Counted from the stretch's first letter, positions 17,794 through 26,393 are shown. The stretch: 64,000 nucleotides of DNA from Nocardiopsis trehalosi NBRC 14201 (GCF_001552555.1 NZ_BCRK01000004.1:16564-80563), one strand, 5' to 3'. Notes: generated from the letters alone by a model not told the origin. Program-made: numbers and translations.

Positions 17794-19140
17794 ATGCCTC
17801 CAGAACTCATAACGATCCTCGTGCTCGTGGCCATGTTCGTCATCGCCACGCTGCTGCCCGTGAACATGGGTGCGCTCGCGTTCCTCGCGGCCTTCCTCGT
17901 GGGCACCCTCACCCTCGGCATGGACACGGACACGATCCTGGCCGGCTTCCCCGGGGACCTCTTCCTCATCCTGGTCGGCATCACCTACCTCTTCGCCATC
18001 GCGCAGAACAACGGGACCGTCGACCTGCTGGTCCGCGGCGCGGTCCGGCTGGTCGGCGGATGGGTGGCGGCCATCCCCTGGGTGATGTTCGCCGTCACCG
18101 GCGTGCTGACCGCGATGGGCGCCCTCGGCCCGGCGGCGGTCGCGATCATCGCCCCGATCGCCCTCGGCTTCGCCGCGAAGTACCGCATCAACCCCCTGCT
18201 CATGGGCATGATGGTCGTCCACGGCGCCCAGGCCGGCGGGTTCTCGCCCATCAGCGTCTACGGCGCGACCGTCAACGGCATCGTCGCGGGCACCGACCTC
18301 GCCGCCAGTCCCCTCGCGCTCTTCCTGGCCAGCCTGCTGTTCAACACCGGCATCGCGCTCGTGCTGTTCTTCGCCCTGGGCGGCCACCGGCTCGTCGGCG
18401 TGCACATCCGCAGCTACGCCACGGTCCCCGCGGGCGGCCCCGCCGACGGCACCGACGCCACCCCCGGCGACACCACCCCCGCCGACGGCGCCTCCGCCGA
18501 CGCTGCCCCCGCCGAAGCCGCCCCCGAGGAGGCCCCGCGCGGCGCCCGCGTCGAGCAGATCGCCACCCTCCTCGGCCTGGCCGTCCTCGGCGTGCTCAGC
18601 CTCGGCTTCCAGCTCGACGTCGGCTTCGTCTCCCTCGGCGTCGCCGTGGTCCTCGCCGTCCTGTTCCCCAAGTCGCAGAAGAACGCGGTCAGCAAGATCT
18701 CCTGGTCCACGGTGCTGCTGCTGACCGGCGTCCTCACCTTCGTCGGCGTCATGGAGGAGGCCGGCACCATCGAGTACGTGGGCAACAGCGTCGCCGGGCT
18801 CGGCGCCCCGCTGCTCGTCGCGGTCCTGCTCTGCTACATCGGCGGCGTCGTCTCCGCCTTCGCCTCCTCCACCGCGATCCTCGGCGTCACCATCCCGCTG
18901 GCCGTCCCGTTCCTGCTCCAGGGCGAGATCGGCGCGGTGGGCATGATCGCGGCGCTCGCGGTCTCCTCGACCATCGTCGACGTCAGCCCGTTCTCCACCA
19001 ACGGCGCGCTGGTCCTGGCCAACGCCAAGGGGATCGACCCCGACCGCTTCTACCGCCAGATCCTCGTCTACGGCGGGATCGTGGTGGCGGTCGGCCCGCT
19101 CATCGCCTGGGCCGTGATGGTGCTGCCGGGCTGGACGTGA
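17794..19140 (+). CDS. matC: MatC-like dicarboxylate (malonate) transporter
   Basis: A 448-residue membrane permease of the MatC/SLC13-like family, which imports malonate or related dicarboxylates. Ten or more hydrophobic segments are visible, with the family N-terminus LVLVAMFVIATLLPVNMGALAF and the conserved loops AIAQNNGTVDLLVRG and GFSPISVYGATVNGI. A charged Ala/Asp/Glu-rich cytoplasmic loop interrupts the middle (about residues 210-250). The start is taken at ATG 17794 by family comparison; ATG 17731 in the same frame, immediately after the operator, is an alternative. It is followed by the carboxyltransferase and CoA-transferase genes in the same direction. Confidence 0.82.
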   Translation: MPPELITILVLVAMFVIATLLPVNMGALAFLAAFLVGTLTLGMDTDTILAGFPGDLFLILVGITYLFAIAQNNGTVDLLVRGAVRLVGGWVAAIPWVMFAVTGVLTAMGALGPAAVAIIAPIALGFAAKYRINPLLMGMMVVHGAQAGGFSPISVYGATVNGIVAGTDLAASPLALFLASLLFNTGIALVLFFALGGHRLVGVHIRSYATVPAGGPADGTDATPGDTTPADGASADAAPAEAAPEEAPRGARVEQIATLLGLAVLGVLSLGFQLDVGFVSLGVAVVLAVLFPKSQKNAVSKISWSTVLLLTGVLTFVGVMEEAGTIEYVGNSVAGLGAPLLVAVLLCYIGGVVSAFASSTAILGVTIPLAVPFLLQGEIGAVGMIAALAVSSTIVDVSPFSTNGALVLANAKGIDPDRFYRQILVYGGIVVAVGPLIAWAVMVLPGWT

Positions 19141-19202
19141 CCGGGCGCGGCCCGGCCGCGCACCGCCCGACCGAGGGGCCGCCGATCCGGCGGCCCCTCC
19201 CC

Positions 19203-19231
19203 TTGGCTAGAATTGGCTAGTCCACTAATCC
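19203..19231 (+). promoter_or_regulatory. Tandem FadR-type operator of the carboxyltransferase gene
   Basis: TTGGCTAG occurs twice in tandem (19203-19210 and 19213-19220), the second extending to ATTGGCTAGTCCACTAA with TGG-N5-CCA at 19214-19224. Between the copies, TAGAAT (19208-19213) is a good -10 box, so a bound repressor would cover the promoter. No clear -35 box is seen. Confidence 0.6.
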
Positions 19232-19247
19232 ACGTAGGGGGATCTCG

Positions 19248-20744
19248 ATGGCCGACCGCTACACCGCGCACCGGCTGCTGGAGGGCGCGCTCGACGCGGG
19301 CACCTTCCGCTCCTGGGACACCGCACCCGTGGACGTGCGCCCCGATCCCGCCTACGCCGCCGACCTCGCCGCCGCCCGCGAGCGCAGCGGCTGCGACGAG
19401 GCCGTCATCACCGGCGAGGGCCTGCTGCGCGGCCGCCGCGTCGCCGTCGTCGCCTGCGAGTTCACCTTCCTCGCCGGCTCGATCGGGGTGGCCGCCGCCG
19501 AGCGGCTCGTCACCGCCGTCGAGCGCGCCACCGCCGAAGGGCTGCCCCTGCTCGCCGCCCCCGCCTCCGGCGGCACCCGCATGCAGGAGGGCACCACCGC
19601 CTTCCTCGCGATGGTGAAGATCTCCGCCGCCATCGCCCGGCACAAGTCCGCCGGCCTGCCCTACCTCGTCTACCTGCGCCACCCCACCACCGGCGGCGTC
19701 CTGGCCTCCTGGGGCTCCCAGGGCCACGTCACCGTCGCCGAACCCGGCGCCCTCATCGGCTTCCTCGGCCCCCGCGTCTACGAGGCCCTCTACGACCGGC
19801 CGTTCCCCGAGGGCGTGCAGACCGCCGAGAACCTGCGCCGCAACGGCCTGGTCGACGCCGTCCTGGCACCCGAGCACCTGCCCGCCATCGCCGACCGCGC
19901 CCTCAACGTCCTGCTCGCCCGCACCGAGGGCGTCCCCGACGCCCCCGACCCCGGCGAGGAGGACATCCCCGAGATCCCGGCGTGGGAGTCCATCACCCGC
20001 TCGCGCCGCCCCGACCGGCCGGGCGTGCGCCGCCTGCTCCGCCTCGCCGCCACCGACGTCGTCCCCCTGAACGGCACCGGCGAGGGCGAGGCCGACCCCG
20101 GCCTGCTGCTCGCGCTGGCGCGCTTCGGCGGCGCCCCCTGCGTCCTGCTCGGCCAGGACCGCACCGGCCAGACCACCGAGCACCCGCTCGGCCCCGCCGC
20201 CCTGCGCGAGGCCCGGCGCGGCATGCGGCTGGCCCGCGACCTGCGGCTGCCGCTGGTCACCGTCATCGACACCCCCGGCGCGGCGCTGTCCAAGGACGCC
20301 GAGGAGCGGGGCATGGCCGGGCAGATCGCCCGCTGCCTGACCGAACTCGTCACCCTGGAGGCGCCCACCCTCGCCGTCCTCCTCGGCCAGGGGACGGGCG
20401 GCGGCGCCCTCGCGCTCGCCCCCGCCGACCGGGTCGTCTGCGCCCAGCACGCGTGGCTGTCGCCGCTGCCGCCCGAGGGCGCCAGCGCCATCGTCCACCG
20501 CACCGTCGACCGGGCCGCCGAACTCGCCGAACGCCAGGGCGTGCGGTCGGTGGAGCTGCGCCGCAACGGGATCGTGGACCGCATCGTCGCCGAGCACGGC
20601 GACGCCGCCGACGAGCCCGAGGCGTTCTGCGCCCGCATGGGCGCGGTGCTCCGCCACGAACTCGGCGCCCTGCTCCGCGCCGACCCGGACGCGCGCATGG
20701 CGCGCCGCTACGACCGCTACCGGCGGCTCGGCCTGCCGCGGTGA
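19248..20744 (+). CDS. Fused AccD/AccA-like carboxyltransferase
   Basis: A 498-residue protein joining both carboxyltransferase halves of acetyl-CoA carboxylase. The N-half is AccD-like without the zinc finger: APASGGTRMQEG near residue 105, DPTTGGV-type HPTTGGVLASW, and AEPGALIGFLGPRV. The C-half is AccA-like: VTVIDTPGAALSKDAEERG and GQGTGGGALALAPADRV. No biotin carboxylase or biotin-carrier gene is in the window, so action as a biotin-independent decarboxylase of a malonyl thioester is plausible, as in the MdcD/MdcE subunits of malonate decarboxylase. Ordinary carboxylase activity with a distant partner is not excluded. It lies downstream of its own operator and upstream of a CoA-transferase gene. 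Confidence 0.83.
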   Translation: MADRYTAHRLLEGALDAGTFRSWDTAPVDVRPDPAYAADLAAARERSGCDEAVITGEGLLRGRRVAVVACEFTFLAGSIGVAAAERLVTAVERATAEGLPLLAAPASGGTRMQEGTTAFLAMVKISAAIARHKSAGLPYLVYLRHPTTGGVLASWGSQGHVTVAEPGALIGFLGPRVYEALYDRPFPEGVQTAENLRRNGLVDAVLAPEHLPAIADRALNVLLARTEGVPDAPDPGEEDIPEIPAWESITRSRRPDRPGVRRLLRLAATDVVPLNGTGEGEADPGLLLALARFGGAPCVLLGQDRTGQTTEHPLGPAALREARRGMRLARDLRLPLVTVIDTPGAALSKDAEERGMAGQIARCLTELVTLEAPTLAVLLGQGTGGGALALAPADRVVCAQHAWLSPLPPEGASAIVHRTVDRAAELAERQGVRSVELRRNGIVDRIVAEHGDAADEPEAFCARMGAVLRHELGALLRADPDARMARRYDRYRRLGLPR

Positions 20745-20836
20745 CCCCGCCCGATCCCGGGCACCCGGCCGCGCCCTCCCCCCGAGCGGGGTCGGACAAT
20801 ACCGGAGAAGAACGTCGAAACACGATAGGGGTAAGC

Positions 20837-22042
20837 GTGACGCCATCCACTGGGCCGTTGTCGGGGACCGTCGTCGTCGACCTGTCGCGGGCCCTGGCCG
20901 GCCCGCACGCGGCGATGCTGCTGGGCGACCTCGGCGCCCGCGTGATCAAGGTCGAGCAGCCGGGCACCGGCGACGACACCCGCGGCTGGGGCCCGCCGTT
21001 CGTCGGCCCCGAGGACGAGCGGATCAGCACCTACTACCTGTCGTGCAACCGCAACAAGGAGTCCATCGAGCTGGACCTGAAGTCCGACGACGGCCGCGCC
21101 CAGCTCACCCGCCTGGTCCGCGCCGCCGACGTGCTCGTGGAGAACTTCCGCCCCGGTGTGCTCGACCGCCTCGGCTTCTCCATGGAGCGGCTGGAGGAGC
21201 TGAACCCGCGCCTGGTCGTCTGCTCCATCAGCGGGTTCGGCCACGACGGCCCCGAGGGCGGCCGGGCCGGCTACGACCAGATCGCCCAGGGCGAGGCCGG
21301 GCTGATGAGCCTCACCGGCCCCTCCCCGGAGGAGCCCACCAAGGTCGGCGTGCCCATCGGCGACCTCCTCGCCGGCATGAACGGCGCGTTCGGCGTGCTC
21401 AGCGCCCTCATCGAGCGGAACACCACCGGGCGCGGCCGGGTCGTGCGCACCTCCCTGCTCTCCTCCATCGTGGGCGTGCACGCCTTCCAGGGCACCCGGT
21501 GGACCGTCGCCGGCGAGGTCCCCAAGGCCATCGGCAACCACCACCCCTCCATCGCCCCCTACGGCGCCTACTCCTGCGCCGACGGCATGCTCCAGGTCGC
21601 GGTGGCCAGCCAGGGCCAGTGGGCCAAGTTCGCCGGGCTGCTGGGCATCGACGCCGCCGACCCCCGCTTCGCCGACAACGCCGCGCGGGTGACCAACCGC
21701 CCCGCCCTCAACGCCGAGATCGAGGCCGCCCTGGCGACGGACACGCGCGACGCGTGGCTGGAGCGCATCGGCGGCATCGGCGTCCCCTGCGGCGCCATCC
21801 GCACCATCGACCAGGTCTACGAATGGGACCAGGTCCGCTCCCAGGACCTGCTCCTCGGGGTCGACCACCCCGTTCTCGGCCGCATCGACCTGCCCGGCCC
21901 CGCCGTGCGCTTCGACCCGCGCGAGGGCGACGGCGAACCCGGCACCGGGCACCGCCCCCCGCCCCGCCTCGGCGAGCACAACGCCTCCGTCCGGGCGTGG
22001 CTCGACACCCTCGACGCCGAGGACGGGACCGGCGCGGCCTGA
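20837..22042 (+). CDS. Class III CoA-transferase (CaiB/BaiF family)
   Basis: A 401-residue family III CoA-transferase, which moves CoA between carboxylic acids through an aspartyl-CoA intermediate. The N-terminus VVVDLSRALAGPHAAMLLGDLGARVIKVE, the segment CNRNKESIELDLKSDDG, the VENFRPGVLDRLG motif and a GVPIGDLLAGM stretch carrying the catalytic Asp are all present. The GTG at 20837 follows AGGGG. Only 92 bases separate it from the carboxyltransferase gene, so both probably share a transcript. With MatC upstream, activation of an imported dicarboxylate to its CoA ester is the natural inference. Confidence 0.86.
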   Translation: MTPSTGPLSGTVVVDLSRALAGPHAAMLLGDLGARVIKVEQPGTGDDTRGWGPPFVGPEDERISTYYLSCNRNKESIELDLKSDDGRAQLTRLVRAADVLVENFRPGVLDRLGFSMERLEELNPRLVVCSISGFGHDGPEGGRAGYDQIAQGEAGLMSLTGPSPEEPTKVGVPIGDLLAGMNGAFGVLSALIERNTTGRGRVVRTSLLSSIVGVHAFQGTRWTVAGEVPKAIGNHHPSIAPYGAYSCADGMLQVAVASQGQWAKFAGLLGIDAADPRFADNAARVTNRPALNAEIEAALATDTRDAWLERIGGIGVPCGAIRTIDQVYEWDQVRSQDLLLGVDHPVLGRIDLPGPAVRFDPREGDGEPGTGHRPPPRLGEHNASVRAWLDTLDAEDGTGAA

Positions 22043-22142
22043 CCCGCGCCCGCCCCGGACGCCGTCCCGCCCGGGGCGGCGTCGGGGGCCGCCGGAGCGG
22101 GTAGGCGGAGGGCGACGGCCCGGCGCACCGGAAGGGACCCCC

Positions 22143-22859
22143 ATGGCCGACCGCGTCCTGCTCTTCACCCGCACCACCGGCTACCGGCACGACTCCATCC
22201 CCGCCGCCGCTGCCGCCGTCCGGGAGCTGGGCCGGGCGGCCGGGTTCGGCGTCGACGCAACCGAGGACCCGGCCGCGTTCAGCGCGGACGGCCTGGCCGG
22301 CTACGGCGCCGTGGTCTTCGCCAGCACCTCGGGGACCGTGTTCGACGACGACGCCCAGCGCGCGGCCCTCGCCGCGTTCACCGCCCGCGGCGGCGGGTTC
22401 GCCGGGGTGCACGCGGCGGCGACGACCGAACCCGACCGGCCCTTCTTCGCCGACCTCCTCGGCGCCCGCTTCGCCGGCCACCCCGCCCCGTGCCGGGCGA
22501 CCCTGCGGGTCGCGGACCGCCGCCACCCGGCCACCGCGCACCTCGGCCCCACCTGGACGCGGACCGACGAGTGGTACGTCTTCGACGCGCCGCCCCGCCC
22601 CGGCAGCCGCGTCCTGCTCACCCTGGCCGACACCGCCACCGCCACCGACACCGCCACCGACGGCGCCGGGCCCGGCGCCGGGGGGCGCGGGGGAGCGGGC
22701 ACCGCGCGCCCGATCGCGTGGTGCCGCGAGATCGGCCCGGCCCGCTCGTTCTACACCGCGCTCGGCCACTTCGCCGACGCCTACGCCGACCCCCGGTTCC
22801 GCGCCCACCTCCTCGGCGGCATCCGCTACGCCCTCGGCGCGCCCGACGCCGCGCGCTAG
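22143..22859 (+). CDS. ThuA-like domain protein
   Basis: A 238-residue protein of the ThuA family (class I glutamine-amidotransferase-like fold), linked in the literature to sugar utilisation but with no proven reaction. Family marks are LLFTRTTGYRHDSIP at the start, FVFASTSG-type VVFASTSGTVFDDDAQRAAL, GGGFAGVHAAATTE, and the end segment ARSFYTALGH. A low-complexity insertion of Thr/Asp/Ala repeats, then Gly, lies around residues 164-185. The ATG at 22143 follows GGAAGGG. It may belong to the transcript of the CoA-transferase gene 100 bases upstream, but no functional link is evident. Confidence 0.8.
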   Translation: MADRVLLFTRTTGYRHDSIPAAAAAVRELGRAAGFGVDATEDPAAFSADGLAGYGAVVFASTSGTVFDDDAQRAALAAFTARGGGFAGVHAAATTEPDRPFFADLLGARFAGHPAPCRATLRVADRRHPATAHLGPTWTRTDEWYVFDAPPRPGSRVLLTLADTATATDTATDGAGPGAGGRGGAGTARPIAWCREIGPARSFYTALGHFADAYADPRFRAHLLGGIRYALGAPDAAR

Positions 22860-22926
22860 CCGCCCGGCCGGCCGCTCCCGCCCGTGCCCCGCCCCGGCGC
22901 CCCGGCGCGGCGCGTAGCCTGGGGCC

Positions 22927-23829
22927 GTGGACCCCCTGTTCGGCGGGCGCGGCGTCCTCGTCTGCGACGGCGGCCTGGCCACCCACCTGGAGGCGCTCGG
23001 CCACGACCTCGGCGGCGGGCTGTGGTCGGCGCGGCTGCTGCGCGACGACCCCGCCGCCGTCCGCCGCGCGCACCGCGACTTCTTCGCGGCCGGCGCCGAC
23101 GTCGCCGTGTCGGCGTCCTACCAGGCGGGCATCCCCGCCCTGCTGGAGCGCGGCCTGACCCGCGCCGAGGCCCACGACCTGCTCCGGCGGTCCGTCCGGC
23201 TGGCCGCCGAGGCCCGCGACGCCAACGGCGGCGGCCTGGTCGCCGCCTCGGTCGGCCCCTACGGGGCGGCCCGCGCCGACGGCTCCGAGTACACCGGCGC
23301 CTACGACCTGGACGAGGACGGCCTCACCGCCTGGCACCGCGAGCGCTGGCACGTCCTCGCCGACAGCGGGGCCGACCTGCTGGCCTGCGAAACCCTGCCC
23401 TCCGCCGCCGAGGCCCGTGCCCTCGCCCGGCTGCTGGCCGAGACCCCGCACGTGCGGGCGTGGGTGTCGTTCACCTGCCGCGACGGCGTCCACATCAGCG
23501 ACGGCACGCCGCTGGCCGACTGCGCGGCGCTGTTCGCCGGCTCCGCCCAGGTCGTCGCCGTCGGCGTCAACTGCACGCCGCCGCACCTGGTCCCCGACCT
23601 GCTGGCCCGGCTCGGGGGCGTCCCCGGCGTGGCCTACCCCAACTCCGGCGAGACCTGGGACCCGCGCACCCGAACCTGGACCGGCACCCGCGACCCGGTG
23701 GCGTTCGGCGACGCGGCCGCCGCCTGGCACCGGGCCGGCGCGGTCGTCGTCGGCGGGTGCTGCCGCACCACGCCCGAGCACGTGCGCCGGGTCCGCGACC
23801 GCCTCGGCAGGGCCGCCGCGCCCCGCTGA
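22927..23829 (+). CDS. mmuM: Homocysteine S-methyltransferase
   Basis: A 300-residue zinc-dependent methyltransferase that converts homocysteine to methionine using S-methylmethionine or SAM. The fold start LVCDGGLATHLEALG, the SASYQAGI segment, GVNCTPP with the first zinc cysteine (about residue 217) and GGCCRTTPEHVR with the Cys pair (about 278-279) are intact. The GTG at 22927 is taken as start. No methionine or S-methylmethionine permease gene is adjacent. A hairpin follows the stop. Confidence 0.88.
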   Translation: MDPLFGGRGVLVCDGGLATHLEALGHDLGGGLWSARLLRDDPAAVRRAHRDFFAAGADVAVSASYQAGIPALLERGLTRAEAHDLLRRSVRLAAEARDANGGGLVAASVGPYGAARADGSEYTGAYDLDEDGLTAWHRERWHVLADSGADLLACETLPSAAEARALARLLAETPHVRAWVSFTCRDGVHISDGTPLADCAALFAGSAQVVAVGVNCTPPHLVPDLLARLGGVPGVAYPNSGETWDPRTRTWTGTRDPVAFGDAAAAWHRAGAVVVGGCCRTTPEHVRRVRDRLGRAAAPR

Positions 23830-23833
23830 GCGC

Positions 23834-23856
23834 GGGGCCGGACACCGCCCGGCCCC
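23834..23856. terminator. Hairpin between mmuM and the convergent sulfotransferase gene
   Basis: An 8-bp stem (23834-23841 with 23849-23856) with a 7-base loop in a 49-base gap between converging genes. Confidence 0.45.
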
Positions 23857-23878
23857 GACGCCCGGCCCCGCTGCGGGG

Positions 23879-24577
23879 TCAGCCGGCCGGGTCGAACGGG
23901 GTGACCAGGCCGCCGCCCTCGTCGGCCCGCCGCGCCATCGCCCGCATCGCCGCCGCCTCGTTGAGGCGGGGGAACGGCTCGTCGGGCACCGGGGCGCCGA
24001 GGAAGGCGCACAGCGGCGCCCACCCCTCGGCGGCCTCCATGACCAGCAGCCGGTCGGCCGGCAGCGCCGCGCGCACCGCGGCGACGTGGCGCTCGTAGGC
24101 GGCGACGGCGGTCGCCTCGTCGGGGACGGCCATGCCCTCGGTGCCGTAGTGGCCGCGCCACATGCGCTCCAGCAGCGGGCGCACCGTGTCGCGCGGGGCC
24201 AGCGCCGCCGGCAGCGGCGCGTCACCGGCCGCCCGCAGCTTGGCGGCCATCGCGAAGATGGTGGCGGACACGCTGGCGTACCACGCGGCGGGGTCGCGGA
24301 CGGTGAGGACCACCTTGGCGTCCGGGTAGGCGGCGGCCAGCTCCCGCCAGAAGAACGAGGCGGGCCAGTCGACGGCGGACGCGTAGTCGCCGAACGGCTT
24401 CTCCCACTCGACCGCGTCGACGGGGGTCGCCGCCACCTCCGCCCAGCGCTCGGCCAGCCCCGGGCGGGAGAACACGTCGAACATGTGGTGGCAGGGGCCG
24501 TACCCCAGGCGCTCCAGGGCCGCCTTCAGCGAACTGGTCCCGGTGCGCGGCAACCCGGCGCCGATCACTCTCAGCAT
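23879..24577 (-). CDS. Sulfotransferase-family protein (paralogue)
   Basis: A 232-residue member of the same family as the gene at 9068-9685. It has GAGLPRTGTSSLKAALERL as the phosphosulfate loop, GPCHHMFDV, and VVLTVRDPAAWYASV. It ends with the same WAPLCAFLGAPVPDEPFP segment seen in the paralogue. The ATG at 24577 follows GAGGAG. The extra length comes from an insert around residues 115-155. The two copies differ enough to be old paralogues rather than a recent duplication. The substrate is unknown. Confidence 0.8.
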   Translation of the reverse strand: MLRVIGAGLPRTGTSSLKAALERLGYGPCHHMFDVFSRPGLAERWAEVAATPVDAVEWEKPFGDYASAVDWPASFFWRELAAAYPDAKVVLTVRDPAAWYASVSATIFAMAAKLRAAGDAPLPAALAPRDTVRPLLERMWRGHYGTEGMAVPDEATAVAAYERHVAAVRAALPADRLLVMEAAEGWAPLCAFLGAPVPDEPFPRLNEAAAMRAMARRADEGGGLVTPFDPAG

Positions 24578-24703
24578 CTGCTCTCCTCGTCATCGGACCG
24601 CCCGCCGAACGGCGGACCCCCGCATGCAACCGCGTCGGGGCGGCCGTGTCGAACGGGGGGACGGACCGGGCGGGGGGACGGACCGGGCGGGGGAGGGGCG
24701 GGG

Positions 24704-25246
24704 TCACATGCGGCGCTTGGCGTCGGCCGACGCGGACCCGTCCATGAGTTTGCGCAGCAGGGCGACCAGGGTGGCGCGCTCGTCGGGGGTGAGGTCGGCC
24801 GCCCAGGCGCTCTCGCGGGCGTTGTGCGCGCTGAACCCGCGGGTGATGGCCGCGCGGCCCGCCGGGGTGAGGCTGATGAGGACCGACCGCCCGTCGTGCT
24901 CGCCCCTGCGGCGCGCCACCAGGCCGTCCTTCTCCAACGTCTTGAGCAGCGCCGACACCGACGCGCGGCTCAGCCCCGACAGCTCGGCCGCCGTCTTGGC
25001 CTCCATCTCGCCGGCCAGCCACAGCACGAACAGCACGCGGAACCCCGGCCAGCTCCACCCGTTGGGCCGGTGCGCCGAGGACTCCAGGTCGTAGACGACC
25101 ATGCTCGTCACCCGGTGCAGCGTGAGGACGAGGCGCATGGCCTCGGCGTCGACCGACGGCAGCTCGGCGCCGGCCTTGGCCACGGCGTAGTCGACGAACG
25201 ACCAGAAGGTGAGCCGGTCGTCGGGCGCGGCGGGGTCGGAGGTCAC
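24704..25246 (-). CDS. MarR-family transcriptional regulator
   Basis: A 180-residue MarR-type winged-helix regulator. The DNA-binding core reads KTAAELSGLSRASVSALLKTLEKDGLVARRRGEHDGRS, the typical helix-turn-helix and wing; helices for dimerisation flank it (VDEAMRLVLTLHRVTSMVVYDLE region and LTPDERATLVALLRKLM). It starts at GTG 25246 and is divergent from the homogentisate operon across a 171-base gap holding an inverted repeat. Related MarR proteins repress aromatic-acid catabolic operons and release DNA on binding the acid or its CoA ester. Control of the divergent operon is therefore likely. Confidence 0.85.
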   Translation of the reverse strand: MTSDPAAPDDRLTFWSFVDYAVAKAGAELPSVDAEAMRLVLTLHRVTSMVVYDLESSAHRPNGWSWPGFRVLFVLWLAGEMEAKTAAELSGLSRASVSALLKTLEKDGLVARRRGEHDGRSVLISLTPAGRAAITRGFSAHNARESAWAADLTPDERATLVALLRKLMDGSASADAKRRM

Positions 25247-25383
25247 CCGACCAGGCTAGGGCAGCGCGCGGCCGCCCCCGGAATCGGTGCTCCCGTCCAT
25301 GTGTTCCAGATCACAGGTGAATGTCGCCCGGGTCGCATTGCCGGGTGGCGTGCGCCACGTTAGCGTCCGAAGGGACCGAATGG

Positions 25384-25395
25384 TCAAAGCATTGA
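25384..25395 (+). promoter_or_regulatory. Candidate MarR operator before the homogentisate operon
   Basis: Inverted repeat TCAA-AGCA-TTGA lies 22 bases upstream of the GTG of the first operon gene, in an AT-richer patch between the divergent marR-type gene and the operon. Size and place fit a MarR site. Confidence 0.5.
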
Positions 25396-25417
25396 TTACT
25401 TGAGGAGGTGCCCCACC

Positions 25418-26380
25418 GTGGCAGCCAAGCCGTTCGCGTCCTCGGCGGACCTGGCGGAGAAGCACCGCACCCTCGACGTCATCGCCGACGGCGTCTACGC
25501 CCTCACCGCCGAGGGCGACCCCAACATCGGCGCCGTCGAGGGCGAGGACTTCGTCGTCTGCTTCGAGGCCCTGGCCACCCCCACCGCCGCCCGGGAGTGG
25601 CTCGCCCTGCTCCGCGAGCACACCGACAAGCCCGTGCGCTACCTGGTCCTCTCCCACTACCACGCGGTGCGCGTCCTGGGCGCCAGCGCCTTCGGCGCCG
25701 AGGTCGTCATCGCCCACGACAACACCCGCGCCCTCATCGCCGAACGCGGCGAACAGGACTGGAAGAGCGAGTTCGGCCGCATGCCGCGCCTGGCCAAGGA
25801 CGCCGACTCCGTCCCCGGCCTCACCTGGCCCACCCAGACGTTCTCCGACAGCGTCACCATCGACCTCGGCGGCGACCGCGGCGACCTCGTGCTGCGCCAC
25901 CTCGGCCGCGGCCACACCGAGGGCGACATCGTCGCCTGGCTGCCCCGCCACCGCATCCTGTTCGCCGGCGACCTGGTCGAGGCCGAGGCCGCCCTCTACA
26001 CCGGCGACGCCTACCACCGCGACTGGTCCGGCCCCACCCTCGACGCCGTCGCCGCCCTGGGCGCCGAGACCCTCGTGGGCGGGCGCGGCCCGGTCACCCG
26101 CGGCCGCGCCGCCGTGGACGCCGCCATCGCCCAGACCCGGCACTTCCTCGACACCATGCTCCGCGAGGTCGGCGCCGTGCACGCGCGCGGCGGCACGCTC
26201 AAGGAGGCGTTCGCCGCCGCCCACGCCGCGCTCGCCGACCGCTACGGCCACTGGCCGATCTTCGAGCACTGCCTGCCGTTCGACGTCTCCCGGCTCTGGG
26301 ACGAGCTGTCCGGCGTCGAACGCCCCGTCATCTGGACCGCCGAACGCGACCGCGAGGTCTGGGCCCTGCTCCAGGGCTGA
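25418..26380 (+). CDS. Metallo-beta-lactamase-fold protein with a reduced metal site
   Basis: A 320-residue MBL-fold protein, first in the homogentisate operon. Residues aligning with the first metal site are kept: H80 and H82 in SHYHAVR, H166 in RGHTEGD, and D185 in FAGDL. All residues specific to the second site are changed: the Asp-His of HxHxDH are V84 and R85, and the His of the C-terminal GHG is R223 in GGRGPV. Most MBL hydrolases need two metals, so this protein may use one or act on an unusual substrate. The GTG at 25418 has a GAGGAGG site. A 13-base gap separates it from the hydroxylase gene. Confidence 0.8.
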   Translation: MAAKPFASSADLAEKHRTLDVIADGVYALTAEGDPNIGAVEGEDFVVCFEALATPTAAREWLALLREHTDKPVRYLVLSHYHAVRVLGASAFGAEVVIAHDNTRALIAERGEQDWKSEFGRMPRLAKDADSVPGLTWPTQTFSDSVTIDLGGDRGDLVLRHLGRGHTEGDIVAWLPRHRILFAGDLVEAEAALYTGDAYHRDWSGPTLDAVAALGAETLVGGRGPVTRGRAAVDAAIAQTRHFLDTMLREVGAVHARGGTLKEAFAAAHAALADRYGHWPIFEHCLPFDVSRLWDELSGVERPVIWTAERDREVWALLQG

Positions 26381-26393
26381 CCAGGGAGGCCCC

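Noticed and set aside
22096..22104. GGGTAG before the ThuA-like gene as a SigB promoter
   Set aside because: The -35 half is only the weak G-N2-T pattern inside a GC hairpin; too likely by chance.
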